A stretch of DNA of 64,000 bases from Leucobacter zeae (GTDB lineage: Bacteria > Actinomycetota > Actinomycetes > Actinomycetales > Microbacteriaceae): positions 2,149,850-2,213,849 of the forward strand of contig NZ_QYAB01000001.1 of NCBI RefSeq assembly GCF_016758175.1. Direction: 5' to 3'. Below the pieces are notes generated by a model. The model was given only the letters and a program-made list of their open reading frames with translations, was not told where the DNA came from and ran no database searches. Numbering within the stretch: the first letter of the stretch is position 1; each line of letters begins with the position of its first letter. Made by a program: the position numbers and the translations under genes. Positions 50,345 through 58,772 of the stretch are shown here, one piece after another.

Positions 50345-50384
50345 GTGGAGCGGAGTGGAGGGACCGAGGTGGAGGAGAGTGGAG
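50345..50384 (+). repeat. Four GTGGAG motifs in two 10-nt pairs, opposite orientation
   Basis: GTGGAG starts at 50345, 50355, 50369 and 50379 on the plus strand. Within each pair the spacing is 10 nt, the same as in the mraZ-proximal box. They are about 175 nt further upstream and point the other way. Their role is unknown; a second MraZ operator is the simplest guess. Confidence 0.6.
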
Positions 50385-50403
50385 CGGGGGGGGCGGACAC
50401 ACG

Positions 50404-50435
50404 AAAAAAGGGGCCGCGGTCGAAACCGCAGCCCC
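50404..50435 (-). terminator. Intrinsic terminator of the DUF3040 gene
   Basis: On the minus strand GGGGCTGCGGT and ACCGCGGCCCC pair with one mismatch around a 4-nt loop, followed by a run of six T. It begins 35 nt after the DUF3040 stop and shields the mraZ promoter. Confidence 0.75.
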
Positions 50436-50470
50436 TGGCCGGACGCCTCCCCGGCGCCGGAACGTCGCGT

Positions 50471-50851
50471 CTAGCGCTCGCCCCCCATGCGCTCGTCCCA
50501 GCGGCGCTCCATGCGCTCGCTGAAGGACTCCTTCGGGGCGCCGCCCGTGCCGGCGGATCCCCCGCCCACCGGGGCGTCCTCGATCGGCTCCTCGGTCGCG
50601 CGGGACAGCATGAGCATGACTCCGCCGAGCATCGCGGCGAACCCGATGAGCCCCAACCACAGCTGCTGAGCGGCGACGCCGCCGATGAGCACGCCGACGC
50701 CGACGAGCACGACGATCACTCCAAGCACGAGCGAACGGTAGTTCACTCGGCGGCGTACCCCCGGCTTCGTCTGCATCACATCGGCTTCGCTGCGGTAGAA
50801 CCCGCGCTCCATCTCGTCAAGCAGCCGCTGCTCGTGTTCTGACAGCGCCAT
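50471..50851 (-). CDS. DUF3040-family membrane protein
   Basis: A 126-residue protein. The N-terminus MALSEHEQRLLDEMERGFYR is the DUF3040 signature. Two hydrophobic helices follow (YRSLVLGVIVVLVGVGVLIG and WLGLIGFAAMLGGVMLML), then a charged Gly/Ser-rich tail. GGAGG lies 5 nt before the ATG. In Mycobacterium tuberculosis a DUF3040 gene has the same position near mraZ. Function unknown. Confidence 0.87.
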   Translation of the reverse strand: MALSEHEQRLLDEMERGFYRSEADVMQTKPGVRRRVNYRSLVLGVIVVLVGVGVLIGGVAAQQLWLGLIGFAAMLGGVMLMLSRATEEPIEDAPVGGGSAGTGGAPKESFSERMERRWDERMGGER

Positions 50852-50886
50852 GACGTCCTCCCGACGATCCAAACATCCTTACCGAC

Positions 50887-50892
50887 AGTCTA
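50887..50892 (-). promoter_or_regulatory. Possible -10 element of the DUF3040 gene
   Basis: TAGACT on the minus strand, 35 nt upstream of the ATG. It lies back to back with the -10 of the polyprenyl synthase gene. Confidence 0.4.
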
Positions 50893-50909
50893 CGGCCCGG
50901 GCCCGCGAG

Positions 50910-50915
50910 TAGGCT
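50910..50915 (+). promoter_or_regulatory. -10 element of the polyprenyl synthase gene
   Basis: TAGGCT, then AGTCGC (6 nt), then GTG at 50922. There is no Shine-Dalgarno sequence, so the mRNA is probably leaderless. Confidence 0.6.
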
Positions 50916-50921
50916 AGTCGC

Positions 50922-52022
50922 GTGCATGAAACGAAGCGACTTGCAGGGCTTATTCAGGAGCGCATCGACGACGCGGTGCTCGCGCACCGGGAGGCTCTGG
51001 GACCGCTCGGGCCCGACATCGCCCCGCTCCTCGACGAGGCGATGGGGTTCCTCTCTGGCGGCAAGCGATTCCGCGCCCAGTTCGCGCTGCTCGGCTACCG
51101 CGCCGTGCGGCCGCTCGATGTCGACGGCCCGGTCGACGCGGAGTTCGGGGCGGCCCTCGACGCCGCGTGCGCGCTCGAGCTCTTCCACGCCGCCGCCCTG
51201 ATCCACGACGATGTCATCGACCGCTCGAACACCCGTCGCGGGCGGCCCGCGACCCACCGCGGATTCGCGGCGATGCACCGCGACGAGGGTTGGCGCGGGA
51301 GCGCGGAGCACTTCGGCGTCTCCGGAGCGATCCTGCTCGGAGACCTGCTCCAGTCGTGGTCCGATGAGCTCATGCAGCGCGCGTGCGAGGCGCTTCCCGA
51401 TGCCGCGCGGGCGGGGCGCACACGCGCGCACTTCAATCGGATGCGCAGCGAGGTCGCGGTCGGCCAGTACCTCGATGTGCTCGAGGAGCAGCGGACGGAG
51501 TTCGCCGGGCACGAAGAGCAGCTCGAGCGCTCCACGCGCGTGCTCGTCTACAAGTCGGCGAAGTACAGCGTCGAGGCCCCGCTCCTCATCGGTTCGGCGC
51601 TCGCGGGCGCCGCTCCCGAGCAGGAGGAGGCGCTCGCGAGCTTCGGGCTGCCCATCGGCGTGGCGTTCCAGCTCCGCGACGACCTGCTCGGCGTGTTCGG
51701 CGACGAGGAGCTGACGGGCAAGCCGAGCGGCGACGACCTCGTCGAGGGCAAGCGGACCGTGCTCGTCACGCTCTCCCGCGAGGAGCTCCCGGCGAATCAG
51801 CGGAGGATCTTCGACGACCTGCTCGGCACCGATCTCGACGCCGACCAGGTCGCGATGCTGCAGCTCACGATCCGCACGAGCGGGGCCGTGGAGCAGGTCG
51901 AGGAGATCATCTCGCGGAACGTCGAACGCGCGACGGAGGCGCTCCGCGGCGCCCCGGTGCGGCAGGACGCGGCGACGTCCCTGCTGCGGCTCGCGGAACG
52001 CGCCACGCAGCGCGCCTTCTGA
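50922..52022 (+). CDS. Polyprenyl diphosphate synthase (IdsA/IspB type)
   Basis: A 366-residue all-helical trans-prenyltransferase. GGKRFR binds the allylic substrate, and the first Asp-rich motif DDVID (96-100) and the second QLRDDLLG bind magnesium. It condenses isopentenyl diphosphate onto allylic diphosphates to make geranylgeranyl or longer chains. The chain length cannot be read from sequence. A homologue (idsA2) is placed beside pknL and aroG in M. tuberculosis, as here. The GTG start appears leaderless. Confidence 0.9.
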   Translation: MHETKRLAGLIQERIDDAVLAHREALGPLGPDIAPLLDEAMGFLSGGKRFRAQFALLGYRAVRPLDVDGPVDAEFGAALDAACALELFHAAALIHDDVIDRSNTRRGRPATHRGFAAMHRDEGWRGSAEHFGVSGAILLGDLLQSWSDELMQRACEALPDAARAGRTRAHFNRMRSEVAVGQYLDVLEEQRTEFAGHEEQLERSTRVLVYKSAKYSVEAPLLIGSALAGAAPEQEEALASFGLPIGVAFQLRDDLLGVFGDEELTGKPSGDDLVEGKRTVLVTLSREELPANQRRIFDDLLGTDLDADQVAMLQLTIRTSGAVEQVEEIISRNVERATEALRGAPVRQDAATSLLRLAERATQRAF

Positions 52023-52047
52023 CCACGCCGAGCGGGCCGGCGATCGG

Positions 52048-52413
52048 CTAGAACGCGAGCGACTGGGTCGCGCGCCGCACGGCGCTCTTGCGTCCGGCGA
52101 CGAGGGAGTCGATCGGGCGTTCGCCGAGCTCGTCGTTGTCCGAGAGCAGCCAGCTGACGGCCTCGTCGTTCGAGAATCCCGCGTCGAGCAGCACGAGGAG
52201 CGTCCCGCGGAGGGGCGGCAGCGGGTGGTCGTCCTGCACGAACATCGCGGGCACCTGGACGACGCCGTCGATGCGGACGGCCGCGAGATGGTGGTCCTCG
52301 ATCAGGCGGTGGAGCTTGCCCGGAGGGAGCTGGAAGCGCTCGACCAGGTCGGGGATGGTCAGCATCTCGATATCGTCGAACGGGCGGCTTGCGGGTGCGG
52401 AGTTCTGAGGCAC
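52048..52413 (-). CDS. Rv2175c-family DNA-binding protein
   Basis: A 121-residue winged-helix protein. The HTH region (LTIPDLVERFQLPPGKLHRLIEDHHL) and the C-terminal Rv2175c domain (FSNDEAVSWLLSDNDELGERPIDSLVAGRKSAVRRATQSLAF) are clear. Its mycobacterial homologue is a DNA-binding substrate of PknL, whose gene here is divergent and 94 nt away. The GTG at 52413 is the most likely start. Its targets are unknown. Confidence 0.87.
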   Translation of the reverse strand: MPQNSAPASRPFDDIEMLTIPDLVERFQLPPGKLHRLIEDHHLAAVRIDGVVQVPAMFVQDDHPLPPLRGTLLVLLDAGFSNDEAVSWLLSDNDELGERPIDSLVAGRKSAVRRATQSLAF

Positions 52414-52495
52414 ACGACCACTCTGCCATCCGCGCCGATCGAGTGCAATGCGAGCGGGTGCGGCGCGCATGCGGGTGGGGGCGCGGAAACTTCCG

Positions 52496-52501
52496 TAGAC
52501 T
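52496..52501 (+). promoter_or_regulatory. -10 element of the kinase gene
   Basis: TAGACT, then CTCGGG (6 nt), then GTG at 52508. No ribosome binding site. Confidence 0.6.
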
Positions 52502-52507
52502 CTCGGG

Positions 52508-54463
52508 GTGACCACCGCGCCTGCAGACCCGATGATCGGGCAGACCCTCGACGGGCGGTACGCGATCCGATCGCGCATCGCCAGGGGCGGCATGGCGATG
52601 GTCTATCTCGCCAACGACCTGCGTCTGGAGCGCAGGGTCGCGGTCAAGGTCATGCATCTCCATCTGGCCGAGGAGGAGAACTTCACGCGCAGGTTCGAGC
52701 AGGAGGCCCGCAGCGCGGCCAGGCTCTCGCACCCGAACCTCGTCAACGTCTTCGACCAGGGCCACGACCAGGGACGCACGTACCTCGTCATGGAGTACTT
52801 GCCGAGCATCACACTGCGCGACCTGCTCAAGCAGCAGAAGCGGCTGAGCACCGACGAGGCGCTCGAGATCGGCGAGGCCGTGCTCTCCGGGCTCGCCGCC
52901 GCGCACCGCGCCGGGATCGTGCACCGGGACCTGAAGCCCGAGAACGTGCTCCTCGCCGACGACGGGCGCATCAAGCTCGGCGACTTCGGGCTCGCGCGCG
53001 CCGTCAGCGCGAACACGACCACCGGGCAGGCCCTCCTCGGCACGATCGCCTACCTCTCCCCCGAGCTCGTGACGCGCGGCGTCGCGGACGCGCGCAGCGA
53101 CCTCTACGCCTTCGGCATCATGATGTACGAGATGCTCACGGGCGAGCAGCCGTTCACGGGCGAGCAGCCGATGCAGATCGCCTACCAGCACGCCCACTCG
53201 GAAGTGCCGGTGCCGTCGCTCGTCAGCGATCAGGCCACGCCCGAGCTCGACGAGCTCGTGCGCTGGACGACCCAGCGCGATCCCGAGCTCCGGCCGTCCG
53301 ACGCGGGCGAGGCGCTCGAGTATCTCGCCCCGCTGCGCCAGGGGCTCGTCCCGCCGAACGCCACCCGCGTGCTGCCGACGGGCGTGCTCGACGGGCCGGC
53401 GCCCGAGACGACCGTGCTCCCGGGGACCGGTGCCCAGTGGGACGATGCTGCCGCGACCACGGCCGCGCCCGCGGTCGCGCCGGCTCCGGACGCGGCCCCC
53501 GAGGCGCCCGCGGTTCCCGCGACGCCGATCGACCGCGCGGCGGGCGCCGCCGTCAAGCGCCGCCGCCGCGGCGTCATCGCCGCACTCGTCGTCACCGCCC
53601 TCGTCGCGCTCGCGGGCGGAACCGGCTGGTGGTTCGGCCAGGGCCCTGGCTCGCGCGTGGCGATCCCGGACGTCGCGGGATCGGAGATGGCTGAGGCGCG
53701 GGCCGCGCTCGAGGAGCGCACGCTCGTGGTCGAGCCGACGCAGTGCTCGAGCCTCGAGGTCGCCGCGGGGCTCGCGGTGTCGACGGAGCCGGAGGCGGGG
53801 ACCCGGGTCGACCGCGGCGCTTCGGTGCGGCTCTGCGAGTCGACGGGCCCGCGATCGCTCGACGTGCCGACGTTCGTGGGCGAGCCCCTGGGCGAGGCCG
53901 AGCGCATCATCGAGGACGCCGGCTTCACCGTCGGGAAGGTGCTCGAGAAGCGGTTCTCGGACGCGGAAGCCGACGTGGTCATCGCCGCGCTCGGCGAGAA
54001 CGGCGACGCGCTCGGGGACACCTACCCGGAACAGGGAAGGATCGATCTCATCGTCTCCGCAGGTCCGCTGCCGGACGTCGCCGGAATGACGGCGAAGCAG
54101 GCGACCGCCGAGCTCGAGGACCGCGGCCTCGTGGTCGACCCGGAACTCGCATCCGAAGAGCACTCCGACGACGTCCCGAAGGGCGACGTCATCGCCCTCA
54201 CCACGAATACGGACCCCGTGCGCCCCGGCGACTCGGTCGGCCTGCACACCTCGCTCGGACCGCAGCTCTTCGAGATCCCCGACGTCTCGGGCATGGGGCT
54301 CCAGGAGGCGATGGACGCCCTCTCTGGTGCCGGTTTCGCGCCGACGACGCTCGTGCCCGACGCGCTCCGCCAGTTCGCGAAGGCGACGGGGACCGACCCC
54401 GCGGCGGGCGATCAGGTCCCCGCCGGGACCGAGATCCGGGTCAAGAGCACCATCTCCCTCTGA
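52508..54463 (+). CDS. pknL: Serine/threonine protein kinase with four PASTA domains (PknL/PknB type)
   Basis: A 651-residue receptor kinase. The kinase domain (about 14-275) has the Gly-rich loop RIARGGMAMVYLA, VAVKVM with the ATP lysine, HRDLKPEN, DFGLA and GTIAYLSPE. A Pro/Ala linker and one transmembrane helix (355-378) follow. Outside the cell I count four PASTA repeats, which bind muropeptides or lipid II. The gene is divergent from the Rv2175c-like gene and near aroG, the mycobacterial pknL locus. M. tuberculosis PknL lacks the PASTA part, so this kinase is larger. The GTG start seems leaderless. Confidence 0.92.
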   Translation: MTTAPADPMIGQTLDGRYAIRSRIARGGMAMVYLANDLRLERRVAVKVMHLHLAEEENFTRRFEQEARSAARLSHPNLVNVFDQGHDQGRTYLVMEYLPSITLRDLLKQQKRLSTDEALEIGEAVLSGLAAAHRAGIVHRDLKPENVLLADDGRIKLGDFGLARAVSANTTTGQALLGTIAYLSPELVTRGVADARSDLYAFGIMMYEMLTGEQPFTGEQPMQIAYQHAHSEVPVPSLVSDQATPELDELVRWTTQRDPELRPSDAGEALEYLAPLRQGLVPPNATRVLPTGVLDGPAPETTVLPGTGAQWDDAAATTAAPAVAPAPDAAPEAPAVPATPIDRAAGAAVKRRRRGVIAALVVTALVALAGGTGWWFGQGPGSRVAIPDVAGSEMAEARAALEERTLVVEPTQCSSLEVAAGLAVSTEPEAGTRVDRGASVRLCESTGPRSLDVPTFVGEPLGEAERIIEDAGFTVGKVLEKRFSDAEADVVIAALGENGDALGDTYPEQGRIDLIVSAGPLPDVAGMTAKQATAELEDRGLVVDPELASEEHSDDVPKGDVIALTTNTDPVRPGDSVGLHTSLGPQLFEIPDVSGMGLQEAMDALSGAGFAPTTLVPDALRQFAKATGTDPAAGDQVPAGTEIRVKSTISL

Positions 54464-54541
54464 ACGAGGGCGTCCTCCGCACCCGTGGGCGGCTGGGGAT
54501 CCCAGGCGCACACCCGTCCACGTCGACCCACTACTGAACCC

Positions 54542-54573
54542 CCGAACGGGCATCCGGGCCGATGCCCGTTCGG
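54542..54573. terminator. Hairpin downstream of the kinase gene
   Basis: A perfect 13-bp inverted repeat, CCGAACGGGCATC and GATGCCCGTTCGG, with a 6-nt loop. There is no U-run. It lies 79 nt after the kinase stop. Confidence 0.55.
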
Positions 54574-54598
54574 CGGTTCGGTAGTGACTTGACGACGA

Positions 54599-54625
54599 GG
54601 CCCCGCCCCGAGCAGGGGCGGGGCC
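54599..54625. terminator. Hairpin downstream of aroG
   Basis: An 11-bp perfect inverted repeat, GGCCCCGCCCC and GGGGCGGGGCC, with a 5-nt loop, 15 nt after the aroG stop. With the previous hairpin it separates convergent genes. Confidence 0.55.
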
Positions 54626-54639
54626 GTCCGTCCGGCGGC

Positions 54640-56010
54640 TCAGCGCGTGAGCTGCTTGAGCTCCTCGGCGACCTGGAAGGCCAGCTCGAGGGACTGCATG
54701 TGGTTGAGGCGCGGATCGCAGAGCGACTCGTAGCGCGTCGCGAGCGTCTCCTCGTCGATGTTCTCCGAACCGCCGAGGCACTCCGTCACGTCGTCGCCCG
54801 TGAGCTCGATGTGGATGCCGCCGGGGAAGGTGCCGACGGCTCGGTGCACCTCGAAGAAGCCGCGCAGCTCGTCCATCACGTCGTCGAAACGGCGGGTCTT
54901 GTACCCCGTGGCGGTCGTCATGCCGTTGCCGTGCATCGGATCGGTGACCCAGAGCGGGGTCGCGCCTGCGTCGCGGACCCCCTCGAGGAGTCCCGGCAGC
55001 ACATCGCGGATCTTGCCTGCGCCCATGCGCGTGACGAAGGTGAGACGGCCGGGCTCGCGCTCGGGGTCGAGCTTGTCGATGAGGCGCAGCGCGTCGTCGA
55101 CGGTCGAGGTCGGGCCGAGCTTCACCGCGATCGGGTTGCGCAGATGCGACAGGAACTCGACGTGCGCGCCGTCGAGCTGACGGGTGCGCTCGCCGATCCA
55201 GAGCATGTGCCCCGACGTCCCGTAGAGATCCCCCGTGCGCGAATCGATCCGGGCGAGCGGGCGCTCGTAGTCGAGCAGCAGCGCCTCGTGGCTCACGTAG
55301 AACTCGGTCTGGGTGAGGGCCGTGTGATCGACGCCGCAGGCGTCCATGAACTTCAGCGCGCGGTCGATCTCGGCCGCGAGCGACTCGTACCGCTGGTTCG
55401 CGGGGTTCGAGACGAAGCCTTTGTTCCACTCGTGCACCTGCCGCAGATCGGCGAAACCGCCCTGCGTGAAGGCGCGGATGAGGTTGAGGGTCGACGCCGA
55501 GACGTGGTAGCCCTGCAGCAGGCGCCCCGGGTCGGCCGTGCGCGATTCAGGCGTGAAGTCGTACCCGTTCACGATGTCGCCGCGGTACGCGGGAAGGGTC
55601 ACGCCCTCGCGGGTCTCGCTGTCGCTCGACCGCGGCTTCGCGAACTGCCCGGCCATGCGCCCGACCTTGATCACGGGCATCGCGGCGCCGTAGGTGAGCA
55701 CGACGGCCATCTGCAGCAGGGTCTTCACCCGATCGCGGATCTTGTCGGCCGTCGCCGCGGCGAAGGTCTCCGCGCAGTCCCCGCCCTGGAGCAGGAACGC
55801 CTCTCCCCTGGCGGCGGCGGCGAGCCGCTGCTTGAGCTGGTCGGCCTCGCCGGCGAACACGAGCGGCGGCTGGGAGGCGAGTTCGGCGGAAGCCGCTGCG
55901 GCGAGCGAGGGATCCGGCCACGTCGGCTGCTGCTTGGCCTCGAGCGCGCGATACGCGTCGAGCTCCGCGAATGCACCGGTTGCAGCGGTCTCGTGGGTCT
56001 GGATCGTCAT
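54640..56010 (-). CDS. aroG: Class II 3-deoxy-7-phosphoheptulonate synthase
   Basis: A 456-residue enzyme that condenses PEP and erythrose-4-phosphate as the first step of the shikimate pathway. Class II hallmarks are LLQGGDCAE, GQFAKPRSSD, DPMHGNGM and GGIHIELTGDDVTECLGG. The length matches the plant/actinobacterial type. I chose the ATG at 56010, with a GAGG site 8 nt upstream. The tryptophan step encoded at 8289 lies downstream of it in metabolism but is not linked in position. Confidence 0.95.
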   Translation of the reverse strand: MTIQTHETAATGAFAELDAYRALEAKQQPTWPDPSLAAAASAELASQPPLVFAGEADQLKQRLAAAARGEAFLLQGGDCAETFAAATADKIRDRVKTLLQMAVVLTYGAAMPVIKVGRMAGQFAKPRSSDSETREGVTLPAYRGDIVNGYDFTPESRTADPGRLLQGYHVSASTLNLIRAFTQGGFADLRQVHEWNKGFVSNPANQRYESLAAEIDRALKFMDACGVDHTALTQTEFYVSHEALLLDYERPLARIDSRTGDLYGTSGHMLWIGERTRQLDGAHVEFLSHLRNPIAVKLGPTSTVDDALRLIDKLDPEREPGRLTFVTRMGAGKIRDVLPGLLEGVRDAGATPLWVTDPMHGNGMTTATGYKTRRFDDVMDELRGFFEVHRAVGTFPGGIHIELTGDDVTECLGGSENIDEETLATRYESLCDPRLNHMQSLELAFQVAEELKQLTR

Positions 56011-56124
56011 CTTCGATACCTCGGGGTTGTGGTGGAGTGCTCCCGCGCGAACACGCAAGAAGCATGCCGCGACGCAGCGCCGCGACTCCCCCAGCCTACC
56101 GGCTCCGACACGCGGAGCGGCGAT

Positions 56125-56826
56125 TCAGCGGTTGCGTACGCTGGAGGCGTAGACGTCCTGATACTGCTGACCGCTGAGCTTCTGGATCTCGACCATGATC
56201 TCGTCGGTCACGCTGCGCAGCACGAAGCGGTCCGCGCTCATCCCGGCGAAGCGGGTGAAGTCGAGGGGCTTGCCGACGACGGTGCCGATGCGGCGGAGCT
56301 TCGGGATCTTCGCGCCGATGGGCATGGCCTTCTCGGTGTCGATCATGACGATCGGCACGACCGCAGCCCCCGACTCCAGCACGAGCCGCGCCACTCCGGT
56401 GCGGCCGCGGTAGAGCTTCGCATCGGGGCTGCGGGTGCCCTCGGGGTAGATCCCGAGCACATCCCCGCGGTCGAGCACGGCGAGCCCGGTGTTCAACGAG
56501 GCCTCCGACGCCTTGCCGCCCGAGCGGTCGATCGGCAGTTGGCCGACCGCGAGCATGAAGTGCTTCACGAACCAACCCGAGATGCCCCTGCCCGAGAAGT
56601 AGTCGCTCTTCGCGAGGAAGTAGACGCGGCGGTCGATCATCAGCGGCATGAAGAACGAGTCGATCACCGACAGGTGGTTTCCCACAAGAATTACCGGACC
56701 CGACGCCGGAATATTCTCGGCACCCTCCACCCACGGGCGGTAGATCGTTTTCAGAAAAGGCCCGATAATCAGGTGTTTGAAGATCCAATACCACACAGTC
56801 CGCGATTTCCTCTCGACTGAGAACAC
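56125..56826 (-). CDS. plsC: 1-acylglycerol-3-phosphate acyltransferase (PlsC family)
   Basis: A 233-residue acyltransferase that makes phosphatidate or a related lipid. The catalytic motif NHLSVID (His51, Asp56) and the substrate motif PEGTRS (128-133) are intact. A hydrophobic N-terminal segment anchors it in the membrane. The GTG at 56826 has only a weak ribosome binding site. It is divergent from the acyl-CoA ligase; both act on acyl groups. Confidence 0.9.
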   Translation of the reverse strand: MFSVERKSRTVWYWIFKHLIIGPFLKTIYRPWVEGAENIPASGPVILVGNHLSVIDSFFMPLMIDRRVYFLAKSDYFSGRGISGWFVKHFMLAVGQLPIDRSGGKASEASLNTGLAVLDRGDVLGIYPEGTRSPDAKLYRGRTGVARLVLESGAAVVPIVMIDTEKAMPIGAKIPKLRRIGTVVGKPLDFTRFAGMSADRFVLRSVTDEIMVEIQKLSGQQYQDVYASSVRNR

Positions 56827-56861
56827 CTTACCCGTTCAGAGGTCGTCGACACGTATGCATA

Positions 56862-56867
56862 TAGGCT
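56862..56867 (+). promoter_or_regulatory. Possible -10 element of the acyl-CoA ligase gene
   Basis: TAGGCT, about 70 nt upstream of the GTG at 56937. The -35 is not recognisable. Confidence 0.35.
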
Positions 56868-56936
56868 GATTGCAGAATCCAGCGGCCATGGCGGCCGTCT
56901 TTCCCGGAACGGTACAGAGGTATCAAAGGAGCTGCC

Positions 56937-58766
56937 GTGCAACAGACCGAGACCCCGATCCTGATCCCTGTCAATCCCGACGACAACATCTCGAACCTGC
57001 TCGAGGAGCGGGTGGCCGCCACCCCGGATCGCGCGCTGTTCGCCGTGCCCGACGGCGCCGGATGGAAGGACATCACGGCCAGCGGCTTCCGCGACCAGGT
57101 CGTCGCCCTCGCGAAGGGCCTCGTCGCCGCGGGGATCGAACCGGGCGACCGCATCGCCTTCATGTGCACCACCAAGTACGAGTGGACGCTCGTCGACTTC
57201 GCGATCCACTACGCCGGCGCGATCATGGTGCCCGTCTACGAGACGTCCTCGCCGCTCCAGATCCACTGGATCCTCGAGGACTCCGGTGCGCGCGCCATCA
57301 TCACGGAGACCGCCGACCACGCCGACCGGCTGGGCGAGATCCGCTCGGAGCTCCCGGGGCTCGAGCTCTCCTGGCGTCTCGACGAGGGCGCGATCGCCGC
57401 GCTCGGGCGCGACGGGGCCGATGTGGCGGACGAGGAGATCGCCCGCCGCCGCGGGCTCGCCGTCGGCAGCGACGTCGCCACGCTGATCTACACCTCGGGG
57501 TCCACCGGCCGCCCCAAGGGCTGCGTGCTCACGCACTCGAACTTCGTTGACCTCTCGCGGAACGCCGCGGGCGCCCTCGCCGACGTGGTGCAGGAGCAGG
57601 GCGCGTCGACGCTGCTCTTCGTGACGCTCGCCCACGTCTTCGCCCGGTTCATCTCGGTGCTCGCCGTGCACGCCGGCGTGCGGGTGGGGCACCAGGCCGA
57701 CACGAAGCAGCTGCTCCCGGCCCTCGGTTCGTTCCAGCCCAGCTTCCTCCTCGCCGTCCCCCGCGTCTTCGAGAAGGTCTACAACTCGGCCGAGCAGAAC
57801 ACCGAGGCCGAGGGCAAGGGCAAGATCTTCCGCGCCGCGGCCAAGGTGGCCGTCGCCCACTCCGAGGCGCTCGATGCGGGCAGCGTCCCGTTCCTGCTCG
57901 GCGTGAAGTTCAAGATCTTCGACAAGCTCGTCTACGGGAAGCTGCGCGACAAGCTCGGCGGCCGCGTCAAGTACGCGGTCTCGGGATCCGCCCCGCTGAG
58001 CCACTACCTCGGCCACTTCTACCGCAGCCTGGGAGTCAAGATCCTCGAGGGCTACGGCCTCACGGAGACCACCGCTCCCGTGACCGTGAACCTGCCGGAC
58101 AAGTTCAAGATCGGCACGGTCGGCCCGGCGCTCCCGGGACACACCGTCCGGATCGCCGAGGACGGCGAGATCCTGGTGAAGGGGCTCGACGTCTTCAAGG
58201 AGTACTGGAACAACCCCGAGGCGACCCGCGCGGTCTTCACGGATGACGGCTTCTTCCGCACCGGCGACATCGGCCAGCTCGACTCCGACGGCTACCTGTC
58301 GATCACGGGCCGCAAGAAGGAGATCATCGTGACGGCCGGCGGCAAGAACGTCGCCCCCGCGGTGCTCGAGGATCCGATCCGGGCCAACACGATCATCGGC
58401 CAGGTCGTCGTGGTGGGCGACCAGAAGCCCTTCATCTCGGCGCTCGTGACCCTCGATCCCGAGATGCTCCCGACGTGGCTCAAGAACAACGGAGAGGATC
58501 CCGGGATGTCCCTCGAGGAGGCTGCTGCCAATCCCCGGGTGCGCGCCGAGGTGCAGAGCGCGATCGATGCCGGCAACGCCTACGTCTCGCGCGCCGAGTC
58601 GATCAGGGAGTTCGTCATCCTGCCGACGGAGTTCATCGAGGCGAACGGTCACCTGACCCCCAAGATGAGCATCAAGCGCGACAACATCCTGCGGGATTTC
58701 GCCGGAGAGATCGCGAAGATCTACGGCGACAATCCGCAGACCGAAGCCGTGAGCACGCCGAGGTAG
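56937..58766 (+). CDS. Long-chain fatty acid--CoA ligase (FadD15 type)
   Basis: A 609-residue adenylate-forming enzyme. The AMP-binding motif YTSGSTGRPKG, then EGYGLTETTAP, FFRTGDIG and the C-terminal lysine motif LTPKMSIKR are intact. It activates fatty acids with ATP and CoA. The AAGGAG site is 5 nt before the GTG. Its M. tuberculosis counterpart, fadD15, has the same neighbourhood. Confidence 0.93.
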   Translation: MQQTETPILIPVNPDDNISNLLEERVAATPDRALFAVPDGAGWKDITASGFRDQVVALAKGLVAAGIEPGDRIAFMCTTKYEWTLVDFAIHYAGAIMVPVYETSSPLQIHWILEDSGARAIITETADHADRLGEIRSELPGLELSWRLDEGAIAALGRDGADVADEEIARRRGLAVGSDVATLIYTSGSTGRPKGCVLTHSNFVDLSRNAAGALADVVQEQGASTLLFVTLAHVFARFISVLAVHAGVRVGHQADTKQLLPALGSFQPSFLLAVPRVFEKVYNSAEQNTEAEGKGKIFRAAAKVAVAHSEALDAGSVPFLLGVKFKIFDKLVYGKLRDKLGGRVKYAVSGSAPLSHYLGHFYRSLGVKILEGYGLTETTAPVTVNLPDKFKIGTVGPALPGHTVRIAEDGEILVKGLDVFKEYWNNPEATRAVFTDDGFFRTGDIGQLDSDGYLSITGRKKEIIVTAGGKNVAPAVLEDPIRANTIIGQVVVVGDQKPFISALVTLDPEMLPTWLKNNGEDPGMSLEEAAANPRVRAEVQSAIDAGNAYVSRAESIREFVILPTEFIEANGHLTPKMSIKRDNILRDFAGEIAKIYGDNPQTEAVSTPR

Positions 58767-58772
58767 ACGCAC

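Larger units (their letters stand above)
50116..50470 (-). promoter_or_regulatory. mraZ upstream region (355 nt, no gene)
   Basis: This spacer has the mraZ leader with its ribosome binding site, a -10 TACATT (minus strand 50154-50149), two GTGGAG motifs on the minus strand, four GTGGAG motifs on the plus strand, and a terminator for the DUF3040 gene. I see no open frame with proper codon use. Confidence 0.6.
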
